Shown here in pieces: positions 1 through 7,432 of a stretch of DNA of 36,244 bases. The position numbers and the translations under genes are program-made. The notes under the pieces are model-generated. The model was not told the DNA's origin and made no database searches. It was given only the letters and a program-made list of their open reading frames with translations. The number at the start of each line of letters is the position of its first letter. Positions within the stretch are counted from its first letter, which is position 1. Source of the DNA: VYDC01 sp034420495 (GTDB lineage Bacteria > Chloroflexota > Dehalococcoidia > UBA2979); the NCBI GenBank assembly GCA_034420495.1, contig DAOULG010000141.1:1-36244 (forward strand), given 5' to 3'.

Positions 1-1
1 T

Positions 2-1243
2 GCCGGCACCGTCGGGATCGCGGAGGTCGAGGGGGCCGCCCGCCGCATCGTCGGCATGGTGCGGCGGACGCCGCTCTGGCCCTCGCCCCGGCTCACCGCG
101 CGTCTCGGCGTTCCGGTCTCGCTGAAGTGCGAGAGCCTGCAGCGCACCGGCTCCTTCAAGATGCGCGGCGCCTCGAACATGCTCGCCACCGCCACCCCGC
201 GCCCGCCGGGCGTGGTCGCCGCCTCGGCCGGGAACCACGCGCAGGGAGTGGCGCTCGCCGCGCGCGAGGTCGGCCTGCCGGCGACCGTCGTGATGCCGCG
301 CCAGGCTCCGCTGGCGAAGCGGCGGGCCACGCGCGAGTACGGCGCCGAGATCGAGCTCCTGGACGGGCCGCTCGCGGCGTGCCAGGAGCGCGCGCGCTCG
401 CTCGCGGCCGAGCGGGGGCTGCTCTACGTCCCGCCCTACGATCATCCCGCCATCGTGGCGGGGCAGGGGACGCTGGGTCTCGAGGTCGCGGAGGAGGTGC
501 CCGACCTCCAGACGATTCTGGTCCCGGCGGGCGGGGGCGGGCTGCTCGCGGGCGTGGCCGTGGCGGTGAAGGCGCGCTGCCCCGGGGCCCGCGTCGTCGG
601 CGTCCAGACGCAGGCGATGCCGGGGATCCTCGACTCGCTCGAGGCCGGAGAGCCGCGGCAGCTGCCGGCGCGGCACACGATCGCGGACGGCGCCGCCGTC
701 GCCGGCCCCTCCGGGCTCACGCTCGAGCTGATCCGCCGCCACGTCGACGACGTCGTCGCCGTCAGCGAGGAGGAGGTGGCGAGCGCCCTCCTCTTCCTGC
801 TGGAGCGCTCGCACCTCGTGGCGGAGGGCGCCGGGGCGCTGGGAGTGGCGGCGCTGCTCACCGGCCGCGTCGAGCCCGGCGGACCCGCGGTGGCGGTCGT
901 CTCCGGGGGCAACATCGACGTCAATCGCCTCGGCTGGCTCCTCGCTCGCGGGCTCGCCGTGGCCGGGCGGCAGCGCACGCTCACCGTGGCCTCGGCGCAC
1001 GTCCCGGGCGAGCTCGCGCGCATCACCGGCGCGATCGCCGACGCGGGGGTCAACATCGTCGAGATCGGCCACGACCTGCGGTCGCCCGATCTCCCCGTGG
1101 GGGTCGCGCGCGTCCGCCTGCGGCTCGACGTCGACGGGGCGGCCGCCTTCGACGCGCTCGTCGACTCGCTGCTCGACGCCGGGTTCCGCCGGGGCGCCGC
1201 GACCGACCTGGAGACGCCGGCCGCGGCCGAGAATCCCCACTAG
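2..1243 (+). CDS. ilvA: Threonine ammonia-lyase (threonine dehydratase), single-ACT form, 5' end outside window
   Basis: This PLP enzyme would deaminate L-threonine to 2-oxobutanoate plus ammonia, for isoleucine synthesis or threonine breakdown. The motif GSFKMRGA carries the PLP-binding lysine (codon 158-160). AGNHAQGVA follows, and the glycine-rich phosphate-binding loop PAGGGGLLAG lies near 529-558. After the catalytic fold, from about 975, comes one ACT domain (LTVASAHVPGELARITGAI), as in the roughly 400-residue short form rather than the long biosynthetic form with a double ACT-like tail. An ATG at 56 exists, but the frame is open to the window edge, and the upstream residues AEVEGAARRIVG match the usual N-terminus of the family, so the true start lies just outside. 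The ACT domain suggests allosteric control, but the effector cannot be told. Serine dehydratase activity is also possible. Confidence 0.9.
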   Translation, partial: AGTVGIAEVEGAARRIVGMVRRTPLWPSPRLTARLGVPVSLKCESLQRTGSFKMRGASNMLATATPRPPGVVAASAGNHAQGVALAAREVGLPATVVMPRQAPLAKRRATREYGAEIELLDGPLAACQERARSLAAERGLLYVPPYDHPAIVAGQGTLGLEVAEEVPDLQTILVPAGGGGLLAGVAVAVKARCPGARVVGVQTQAMPGILDSLEAGEPRQLPARHTIADGAAVAGPSGLTLELIRRHVDDVVAVSEEEVASALLFLLERSHLVAEGAGALGVAALLTGRVEPGGPAVAVVSGGNIDVNRLGWLLARGLAVAGRQRTLTVASAHVPGELARITGAIADAGVNIVEIGHDLRSPDLPVGVARVRLRLDVDGAAAFDALVDSLLDAGFRRGAATDLETPAAAENPH

Positions 1244-1250
1244 CCCGCCG

Positions 1251-1268
1251 CCCGCCGCGCGCGGCGGG
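1251..1268. terminator. Perfect 18-bp GC palindrome between convergent genes
   Basis: CCCGCCGCG followed by CGCGGCGGG is a perfect inverted repeat. It starts 7 bases after the threonine ammonia-lyase stop and ends 32 bases before the end of the convergent amidohydrolase gene. The position suits a bidirectional terminator. There is no U-tract on either strand, so the function is inferred from place and symmetry only. Confidence 0.5.
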
Positions 1269-1300
1269 GAGGCGCCCCCGCCCGCCGGACCCGGCGACGG

Positions 1301-2185
1301 CTACCTCCCCCGCGCGAGCTCGGTCGACCGGGCGCCCTCGGGCCAGCCGAGGTACTCGGCGAGCGCCCGCCCGAGAATCCAGGCGCGATCCTCCTCGCCC
1401 AGGAAGGCGGCGTGTACCCGGATCACGTCCAGCTGCTCCTCGTAGCGCTCGTAGCCGATGCGCAGCGCCTGCGTGTAGTCGGTGCCCCAGAAGAGGCGCT
1501 CTCGCCCGTACGCCTCGAAGACCCGCCGCACGAGCTCGACGCCGTCGGGGGAGCGGTCGAAGGGGGGCTTCGCCGAGACCTTCACCGCCACCCGGGGGTG
1601 GCGCGCGAGCGCGAGCATCGCGGTGATCTCCGGGTGGTCCAGGCTCGCCACGGCGTCGCCCCCGGCGCCGGCGAGCGCCTCCGCGACCGGCAGCCCCATG
1701 TGATCGATGATCAGGCGCAGGCCGGGGTGGCGCTGCGCGATGCGCTCCACGTAGTCCTTCGCCCCGGTGCTGAAGACGGCGACCGGGACGTCGTGGCGCT
1801 CGCACGCGGCCCAGAACGGATCGGCCGCCCCGTCGGATCCCCAGAAGGCGCGCAGGCGCGCGTGCACGTGCGTGCGGATCCCGATCATCCCGGGCTGCGC
1901 GAGCCACCTCCCGACCCGGTCGGGCGCATCGGGCGCGGCGGGGTTGATGAGCCCCATCACGGCGAGCCGGGTGGGGTGCCGGGCGGCGCACTCGAGGCCG
2001 TACTCGTTGTTCGTCCCCATGAAGCCGGGCGGCACGATCACGGCGCGCCCGACGCCGGCGCGATCGAGGACCGGGAGGAAGCGCTCGGGGCCGTAGGGCT
2101 CGGGGAGGTTGGGCTCGCTGATCGCCGTCCAGGGGCGATCGGGCCGGCTCTCCTCCCAGAGGTGGATCTGCGAGTCGGTGATCAC
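1301..2185 (-). CDS. Amidohydrolase family 2 (TIM-barrel metal-dependent hydrolase)
   Basis: The 294-residue protein has the amidohydrolase-2 fold seen in ACMSD-type decarboxylases and lactone hydrolases. The N-terminal metal motif reads TDSQIHLW, so the first histidine of the usual HxH is a glutamine. Later landmarks are LIIDHMGLP with a metal-type histidine and LFWGTDYTQ with the conserved aspartate. I chose the GTG at 2183-2185 because homology begins there (VITDSQIHLW). Its GTGA overlaps the stop of the upstream cysteine hydrolase by 4 nt, which implies translational coupling. It is the last gene of the minus-strand operon 5168-1301. Hydrolysis of a lactone or amide, or decarboxylation of a ring-opened acid, are all possible. 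The substrate is unknown. A second, different amidohydrolase-2 gene lies at 5338. Confidence 0.82.
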   Translation of the reverse strand: MITDSQIHLWEESRPDRPWTAISEPNLPEPYGPERFLPVLDRAGVGRAVIVPPGFMGTNNEYGLECAARHPTRLAVMGLINPAAPDAPDRVGRWLAQPGMIGIRTHVHARLRAFWGSDGAADPFWAACERHDVPVAVFSTGAKDYVERIAQRHPGLRLIIDHMGLPVAEALAGAGGDAVASLDHPEITAMLALARHPRVAVKVSAKPPFDRSPDGVELVRRVFEAYGRERLFWGTDYTQALRIGYERYEEQLDVIRVHAAFLGEEDRAWILGRALAEYLGWPEGARSTELARGR

Positions 2186-2949
2186 GGCGCCGGCGGGCCG
2201 GGGGGTCGCACGTCGGCGCGGTAGCGCTCCACGGCGGCGTAGGTGCCCTCGGGGAGCGCGCGCAGGTACGCCACGATCTCCTCGAGCGGGAGCACGTCCC
2301 CGTACTTGTTGTGGATGTCGAAGAGATTGACGCGGTGGGTCACCTCGCCCCGGTCGAAGGTGCACTCCTCCGCGACCTGGACGTGGTAGTTGAGGTTGAA
2401 GGCCTCGATCACGGTCGCGCGCACGCAGCCCGAGGTCGCGGTGCCGCAGATGATGAGGTCGTCGATGCCGAGCAGCGTGAGGTAGCTCGCGAGCGGCGTC
2501 CCGTAGAAGGCCGCGGGCTTCGTCTTCTCTATCACGATCTCGCCGGGCTCGGGCGCGATCTCCTCGACGATCCGCATCCCGATGCGACGCGAGATCTCCG
2601 ACTTGGCGCGGGTCTCGCCGCGGGGGTTCTTCCAGAGCCATCCGCCGCGCTGCAGGAGCGTCGCCTCGCTCGGGCCCGTGGTGTAGAAGACCGGGACGCC
2701 GCGCGCCCGCGCCTCGGCGAGCAGGATCCGGATCTGCTCGATCGCATCCCACGCCGCCTCGCCGCAGGAGTTGTGGAAGCGCCGCTGCGACTCGAGGATC
2801 GGCTCGCGCCGGTCCCCGGTGAAGTCGTAGCTCACGTCGACGACCAGCACCGCCGGCCGCGCCCCGAACTCGCCCCGCCGCCCGTAGCCCGCGGCGGCCC
2901 AGATCTCGCGCTCCGACTCCGGGATCACCTCGTCCCATATGCGCGGCAT
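2182..2949 (-). CDS. Cysteine hydrolase, isochorismatase superfamily (N-carbamoylsarcosine amidase-like)
   Basis: This 255-residue protein belongs to the isochorismatase-like amidohydrolases, which cleave amides or carbamoyl groups with an Asp-Lys-Cys triad. All three are visible: D38 in VLVVDVSYDF, K142 in VIEKTKPAAF, and C175 in ATSGCVRAT. The long N-terminal arm, the spacing of the triad and the total length resemble N-carbamoylsarcosine amidohydrolase more than short nicotinamidases. The ATG at 2949 is chosen over an in-frame start further upstream because GGGAGG lies just before it. It follows the hydantoinase-like gene by 43 nt and overlaps the next gene by 4 nt. A cyclic-ureide hydrolase followed by an N-carbamoyl amidase is the classic hydantoin order, so release of ammonia and CO2 from an N-carbamoyl product is the likely role (inference). 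Confidence 0.85.
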   Translation of the reverse strand: MPRIWDEVIPESEREIWAAAGYGRRGEFGARPAVLVVDVSYDFTGDRREPILESQRRFHNSCGEAAWDAIEQIRILLAEARARGVPVFYTTGPSEATLLQRGGWLWKNPRGETRAKSEISRRIGMRIVEEIAPEPGEIVIEKTKPAAFYGTPLASYLTLLGIDDLIICGTATSGCVRATVIEAFNLNYHVQVAEECTFDRGEVTHRVNLFDIHNKYGDVLPLEEIVAYLRALPEGTYAAVERYRADVRPPGPPAP

Positions 2950-2992
2950 CGTCCGTCGCCTCCCGCCCCCCTGACCCTGCCCGGTGAGGCGG

Positions 2993-4372
2993 CTACGCCG
3001 CCGTCCCCGCACCGCGCCGCAGGTACCGGCCGTCGCCGGCCCTCCCGGCGATCTCGCCCTCCTCCATCACCACCCGCCCGGCGAGCACGGTCGCAACCGG
3101 CCAGCCGCGGAAGCGCTCGCCCTCGAAGAGCGAGTAGTCGACGCCGAGGCGCTCCGCGCGGAAGTCGACCTCGCGCGCGAGATCGACGACGACCAGGTCG
3201 GCGTCGGCCCCCGGCGCGATGCGGCCCTTCCCCGGGAGGCCGAAGATCCGCGCGGCGTTGGCGCTCGTCACCGCGGCCACCTGCGGCAGCGTGAGGCGTC
3301 CCCCGTTGACGCCGCGCGCGAGGAGGAGGGGGAGGATCGTCGCCGAGCCGGGGACGCCGCCCCGCGCCTCCCAGATGTCGTCGAAGCCGCCGGCGCTCTT
3401 CTGCTCCCAGCGTATCGGGATGTGATCGGATCCCATGCAGCTCACGCCGCCGTCGCCGAGCGCCCGCCAGAGCGCCTCGTTGTCGGCGCGCCACTTGACG
3501 GCCGGGTTGTACTTCGCGAGCGCCGCCTTCTCGTGCTCGGCGTGCACCTCGAGGTAGTGGGGGCAGGTCTCGCCGTCGATGCGCACGCCGCGCGCGCGCG
3601 CCTCGCGGACGGCCCGGGGGCCCTCCGCCGTGCTCATGTGCACCACGTAGAGCGGGCAGCCCTGGAGTCCGGCGTAGTAGGCGGCGCGGCGTATGCACTC
3701 CTCCTCCAGGGGGTTCGGGCGCGACTCGCTCCAGGCGGCCGGGTCGCGGCGGCCCTCGGCGCGCAGGCGCTCCGCGAGGACGGCCGCGATCTCCCAGTTC
3801 TCGGCGTGGACCATCGCGACGGCCGGATCGCCGAGCGCCGCGATCTGGCCCAGCGCCTCGTAGAGCACGCCGTCGTCGACGGCGACGGTGCCGGGGTAGA
3901 GCTCCCGGCCGCCGGCGGCGAAGTACATCTTGTAGGAGGTCGCGCCGTGCTCGCGGGCGAGCTCGGGGAGCTCGCGGACGTGATCCATCGACTCGATGAT
4001 GGGCGAGAGGGCGACGTCGCAGTAGGCGGCGCCCCCGACGGCCGCCGCCTGCCGCGCGAGGAGCGGCCCGTAGGGCTCGTCGGGCGAGGCGGTGAAGACC
4101 ATCGCCGTGGTGACGCCTCCGCGGATGAGCGACGCGGTCTCGCGCTCGCAGATCGCGGCGAAGTCCTCGCCGGAGGGCATGTGGACGTGCGGGTCGATCA
4201 CGCCGGGGAGCACGTGGCGCCCGGTGGCGTCGAGCGTGTGGTCGGCCTCGAGGGCGGTGCCCGGCTCCGCCAGCGCGGCGATCCGTCCCCCGGAGACGGC
4301 GATCTCGCCGCGCCACTCCCCGCGGGCCGTCACGACGGTCCCCCCGACGATCGCCAGCTCGTACTCGGCCAC
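2993..4372 (-). CDS. Dihydropyrimidinase / hydantoinase-like cyclic amidohydrolase
   Basis: The 459-residue protein is a binuclear-metal amidohydrolase of the hydantoinase, dihydropyrimidinase and allantoinase group, which opens cyclic amide or ureide rings. Visible metal ligands are H62 and H64 (IDPHVHMP), the lysine expected to be carboxylated K148 (TSYKMYF), H189 (VHAENWE), H245 (VVHMSTAEG) and D316 (MGSDHIPI). Length is typical. The ring-binding loops do not identify the substrate. It lies 19 nt after the crotonase gene and 43 nt before the cysteine hydrolase in one minus-strand operon. Ring opening by this enzyme would give the N-carbamoyl or amide acid expected by the next enzyme. Assignment to the family is secure. 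Dihydropyrimidinase in the strict sense is not. Confidence 0.87.
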   Translation of the reverse strand: MAEYELAIVGGTVVTARGEWRGEIAVSGGRIAALAEPGTALEADHTLDATGRHVLPGVIDPHVHMPSGEDFAAICERETASLIRGGVTTAMVFTASPDEPYGPLLARQAAAVGGAAYCDVALSPIIESMDHVRELPELAREHGATSYKMYFAAGGRELYPGTVAVDDGVLYEALGQIAALGDPAVAMVHAENWEIAAVLAERLRAEGRRDPAAWSESRPNPLEEECIRRAAYYAGLQGCPLYVVHMSTAEGPRAVREARARGVRIDGETCPHYLEVHAEHEKAALAKYNPAVKWRADNEALWRALGDGGVSCMGSDHIPIRWEQKSAGGFDDIWEARGGVPGSATILPLLLARGVNGGRLTLPQVAAVTSANAARIFGLPGKGRIAPGADADLVVVDLAREVDFRAERLGVDYSLFEGERFRGWPVATVLAGRVVMEEGEIAGRAGDGRYLRRGAGTAA

Positions 4373-4391
4373 GGCGCCCCCCGGTCCGGCG

Positions 4392-5168
4392 CTAGTCGCC
4401 GGTGAAGCTCGCGTCGCGCCCCTCGGCGAAGGAGGTGACGGCCTCGCGGTAGTCCCTCGAGGCGAGCACGCTCTTCGCGGCGTGGTGGAGGTACTCGCGC
4501 GCCTCCGTGTACCGGAGTGCGTGCAGCGCGACGTCCTTGTAGACCTCGACCGCCCGCGGCGGGTTCCGGAGGATCTTCCCCGCGATCTCGAGCGCGGTCG
4601 GCAGGAGCTCGTCGGGCTCCACCAGGTGGGAGACGAAGCCCCACCTGTGCGCGAGCTCCGCCGGGATCATCTCGCCGGTCAGCCCGAGGTAGCTCGCCAC
4701 CGCCGGCGGGTAGGCCTTGACGAGCAGGTCGATGCGACCCACCTGCCCCGCCCGGATCTCGAGATCGCCGAAGCGCGCGGCGGTCGAGGCGATGCGGATG
4801 TCGCAGTCGAGCGCGATGCCGTGGCCGCCGCCGACGCAGATCCCGTTCACCGCGGCGATGATGGGCTTGGGGATCTCGTGCGGCCCGGGGAGGCCGAACC
4901 GCCTCGGATCGCGACGCTCCGCCCGGGGCGGCTGCCTCCCCTGGCGCGCGTACATCGCGCGCTCCTTCAGATCGGCGCCGGCGCAGAACGCCCGCCCCGC
5001 GCCGGTGATGATGGCGACGCGGAGCGAGTCGTCCTCCTTGAACGCCTCCCAGGCGTCGCCCAGGTCGTGGTGGAGCTGCTCGTTCAGCGCGTTGAGGGCC
5101 TCCGGGCGGTTCATCGTGATGATCACGATCTCGCCCTGCGGCTCGTAGAGGATCGTCTCGCGTTCCAT
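4392..5168 (-). CDS. Enoyl-CoA hydratase/isomerase (crotonase) family protein
   Basis: The 258-residue crotonase-fold protein would act on an acyl-CoA thioester. The oxyanion-hole segments are FCAGADLKER (residues 61-70) and CVGGGHGIALDCD (111-123). Of the two glutamates that hydrate enoyl-CoA in the mammalian enzyme, the second is kept (E137 in FGDLEI). The first position is a glycine (G117), so simple hydration is uncertain, and isomerase, lyase or hydrolase chemistry is possible. An ATG start at 5168, with GGGAG about 10 nt upstream, fits the family N-terminus; an in-frame extension upstream has no homology. This is the first gene of the minus-strand catabolic operon and faces the divergent amidohydrolase gene at 5338 across a 169-bp promoter region. 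Confidence 0.85.
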   Translation of the reverse strand: MERETILYEPQGEIVIITMNRPEALNALNEQLHHDLGDAWEAFKEDDSLRVAIITGAGRAFCAGADLKERAMYARQGRQPPRAERRDPRRFGLPGPHEIPKPIIAAVNGICVGGGHGIALDCDIRIASTAARFGDLEIRAGQVGRIDLLVKAYPPAVASYLGLTGEMIPAELAHRWGFVSHLVEPDELLPTALEIAGKILRNPPRAVEVYKDVALHALRYTEAREYLHHAAKSVLASRDYREAVTSFAEGRDASFTGD

Positions 5169-5211
5169 CGCCCTGCATCTCCCGCGCGCATCTCCCGGGG
5201 TGTCGCCGCCG

Positions 5212-5217
5212 AGCATA
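5212..5217 (-). promoter_or_regulatory. Candidate -10 box (TATGCT) for the crotonase-hydantoinase operon
   Basis: On the minus strand TATGCT lies 43 nt before the crotonase ATG. It mirrors an identical hexamer on the plus strand at 5297. No convincing -35 box is seen at the usual distance, so an activator or alternative sigma factor may be needed. The call rests on the motif and its position only. Confidence 0.38.
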
Positions 5218-5296
5218 CCGTCAGGGGGGGCCGCGGGGCGGCGCGGGGGCCGCTCCCCCGCGCCGGAGGCGATCGCATCGCCGGCGGCGAATCGCC

Positions 5297-5302
5297 TATG
5301 CT
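5297..5302 (+). promoter_or_regulatory. Candidate -10 box (TATGCT) for the amidohydrolase-LLM pair
   Basis: TATGCT lies 35 nt before the ATG at 5338, which leaves a short leader carrying the GGAGG ribosome binding site. It pairs with the oppositely oriented TATGCT at 5212, about 80 bp away. No clear -35 box is visible. Confidence 0.38.
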
Positions 5303-5337
5303 CGCACCGCCGCGGGAGGCCCGGTGCGGAGGCTCCG

Positions 5338-6282
5338 ATGATCGTCGACATGCACATCCACGTCTGGGACGAGGGCTACCAGCCCGAGGGCTACAAGCAG
5401 GGGATGGCGCTGGGCGCGGCGACGCGCCGCTGGCCGCCCCGCGATCCGGCGACGATCCGGCCGCGCGTGATGTCGGGCGCCTCGGACCCCGAGGGGGAGC
5501 TCCTGATCCCCGAGCTCGACCGCGCGGGCGTCGACGCGGCGGTCGCGATGGTGGTCGACATGGGGCCCGCCTTCGGCGAGGAGCAGGACGTCCCCATCGA
5601 CGAGGTGCTGGCGCAGCACGTGCGGCTGATGGAGCGCTACCCGGGTCGCTTCTACGCCTACTTCGGGCGCGACCCGCGCCGCCCCGACACGCCGGAGCGC
5701 TTCCGGGACGCCGTCGCGAACCAGGGGTTCCGCGGCATCAAGATCTACCCGCCCTGCGGCTACCGTCCCGACGACGAGGCCTGCTGGCCCCTCTACGAGA
5801 CCTGCATCGAGTTCGGGGTGCCGGCCCTCTTCCACACCGGGACGGCCTCGCCGCCGCTCGACCCCGGGCTCGTCCACCCGGGCCTGCTCTCGGCGGTCTC
5901 CCGGCGCTACCCGGACCTGACCGTGATCTACGGCCACGTCGGCCGCCCGCACTGGTGGCGGGACATCCTGCACATCGCCGGGAGCAATCCGAACGCCTAC
6001 CTCGAGCTCTCGCAGTGGCACCGCGAGGCGAGCGACGACCCGGCCGGCTTCGCGCGCATCCTCGGCGAGATGCGCGACTCCGTCGGCGCTCACCGCATCC
6101 TGATGGGAAGCGACTACTCCGCCGGCCCGCGCACCACCGGGGAGCGCAGCTGGTACCCGGGCTGGATCGACTACCTGCGGAGGCTCCCCGAGCGGGGCGC
6201 GGACTACGGCGTCTCCTTCTCCGAGGAGGAGATGGGGCTGATCCTGGGCGGCAACGCGGAGCGGCTGCTCGGGACGGACTAG
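5338..6282 (+). CDS. Amidohydrolase family 2 (ACMSD-like TIM-barrel hydrolase)
   Basis: The 314-residue protein has the complete amidohydrolase-2 metal site: HxH in VDMHIHVWDE, a histidine in ALFHTGTA, a histidine in YGHVGRPHWW, and the aspartate of LMGSDYSAG. Members decarboxylate or hydrolyse ring-opened aromatic or heterocyclic acids. I chose the ATG at 5338 because homology starts there and GCGGAGG precedes it. A longer in-frame extension has no recognisable sequence. The gene is followed 30 nt later by an LLM oxidoreductase and diverges from a hydantoinase-type operon, so it is probably part of the same catabolic pathway. Unlike the amidohydrolase at 1301, this one keeps both histidines of the first motif. 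The exact substrate cannot be named. Confidence 0.86.
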   Translation: MIVDMHIHVWDEGYQPEGYKQGMALGAATRRWPPRDPATIRPRVMSGASDPEGELLIPELDRAGVDAAVAMVVDMGPAFGEEQDVPIDEVLAQHVRLMERYPGRFYAYFGRDPRRPDTPERFRDAVANQGFRGIKIYPPCGYRPDDEACWPLYETCIEFGVPALFHTGTASPPLDPGLVHPGLLSAVSRRYPDLTVIYGHVGRPHWWRDILHIAGSNPNAYLELSQWHREASDDPAGFARILGEMRDSVGAHRILMGSDYSAGPRTTGERSWYPGWIDYLRRLPERGADYGVSFSEEEMGLILGGNAERLLGTD

Positions 6283-6312
6283 CCGGGATCGGCCGGCGGG
6301 GGGAGGCGAGCG

Positions 6313-7365
6313 ATGAGGATCGCGCTGCAGTACGCGCCGGGGCCGAGGGTCACGGAGCTCGGCCCGCTTTCCCGGGCGGCCGAGGAGGCCGGCCTCGACG
6401 GCCTCGGCCTCGCCTCGCCGTACGGCTTCTACAGCGGCGCGGGCCGGCTGATCGAATCGACGACGCGGATCCGCGTGGCGACGAGCGTGCTTCCGCTCTT
6501 CCACGGCACGCCGTTCATGCACGCCTCCTCGGCGATGATGCTGCAGGAGATGTCGGGCGGCCGCTTCATCCTCGGCGTCGGCTCGCAGACCAAGGGCCAG
6601 GTCCGCACGCAGGCCGGCTTCGATCCGCAGAAGCCGGCCCTGCGCGCCCGCGACATGGTGCGCGCCATCCGGGCGCTGCTCTCGGGCGATCGCGACTACG
6701 ACGGCGAGTACTACCGCGTCACCGGCGCCGGCTCGCTCGCCGCGGGCGGCGCCGGCGTCGCGCCCCCGCCCATCTACTTCTCGGGCGTCAACCCCCTCAA
6801 CCTGCGCATCACCGGCGAGGTGGGAGACGGGATGCTGGCGCACCCGATCTTCTCGCGCCGCTACTACGACGAGGTGGTGTGGCCGGCGGTCGACGAGGGG
6901 ATGCGCCGCGCCGGTCGCTCGCGCGCCGACTTCGAGATGTGCGCGATGCCGATGGTCTGGGTCGTGGACGGGACGACGAGCCGCGAGGAGGGTCTCCGGC
7001 GCGGGAAGCGCAACCTCGCGAACTACTACTCGACGCGCGCCTACGGGGGCTACATGGAGTTCCACGGGTGGGCCCGCGAGCGCGACGACATCCGGGCCGT
7101 CTGGCAGCGCGCGCGGGAGAGCGGGACGCCGATAGACGGACACGAGATGGAGGAGATCCTCTCGGACGAGATCGTGGAGGAGATCTGCCTGGTCGGCACG
7201 CCGGAAGAGGTGCGCGATCTCGCCCGCGAGCGCTACGACGGCGTCGCGGAGACGCTCTTCATGTACTCGGTGCACGACGGCTACAACCGCGCCGGGGACG
7301 AGGCGGAGAAGAACGAGCAGAACCTCTACCGCGTGATCGAGGCGTTCCGGGGCTTCGAGGGGTAG
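6313..7365 (+). CDS. LLM-class flavin/F420-dependent oxidoreductase (luciferase-like)
   Basis: The 350-residue protein has the luciferase-like monooxygenase fold. Recognisable segments are the strand after the N-terminus (TRIRVATSVLPLF), the cofactor-side motif SGGRFILGVGSQTKGQ, and IYFSGVNPLNLRITGEVGDGML. The general pattern resembles actinobacterial F420-dependent subfamilies more than FMN monooxygenases with two components. No flavin reductase gene is nearby, which also favours F420, but the cofactor is an inference. GGGGAGG precedes the ATG. It forms a two-gene unit with the amidohydrolase 30 nt upstream and ends at a strong hairpin shared with the convergent CoA transferase gene. It could oxidise or reduce an intermediate of the catabolic island. 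Confidence 0.83.
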   Translation: MRIALQYAPGPRVTELGPLSRAAEEAGLDGLGLASPYGFYSGAGRLIESTTRIRVATSVLPLFHGTPFMHASSAMMLQEMSGGRFILGVGSQTKGQVRTQAGFDPQKPALRARDMVRAIRALLSGDRDYDGEYYRVTGAGSLAAGGAGVAPPPIYFSGVNPLNLRITGEVGDGMLAHPIFSRRYYDEVVWPAVDEGMRRAGRSRADFEMCAMPMVWVVDGTTSREEGLRRGKRNLANYYSTRAYGGYMEFHGWARERDDIRAVWQRARESGTPIDGHEMEEILSDEIVEEICLVGTPEEVRDLARERYDGVAETLFMYSVHDGYNRAGDEAEKNEQNLYRVIEAFRGFEG

Positions 7366-7403
7366 CCGGCCGCTCGCTGCGACCCCGGGGCCCCTCCGGC
7401 CGC

Positions 7404-7432
7404 GCGCCTCCGGCCGTCGCGACCGGAGGCGC
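7404..7432. terminator. Bidirectional hairpin between LLM oxidoreductase and CoA transferase genes
   Basis: A perfect 10-bp stem (GCGCCTCCGG paired with CCGGAGGCGC) encloses a 9-nt loop. It fills the 66-bp gap between two convergent genes and its last base touches the CoA transferase stop codon. No U-tract is present on either strand. Stem strength and position support termination in both directions. Confidence 0.6.

Noticed and set aside
1301..2938. Amidohydrolase as a 545-residue fusion extending to 2938
   Set aside because: The N-terminal half is the cysteine hydrolase gene read in the wrong frame. Homology begins at the GTG at 2185, which overlaps the upstream stop by 4 nt.
2182..7365. 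Rut pyrimidine pathway (LLM oxidoreductase plus isochorismatase-like hydrolase)
   Set aside because: The LLM protein resembles F420-type members rather than RutA. A hydantoinase-like enzyme, which Rut does not use, is present, and the other rut genes are absent.
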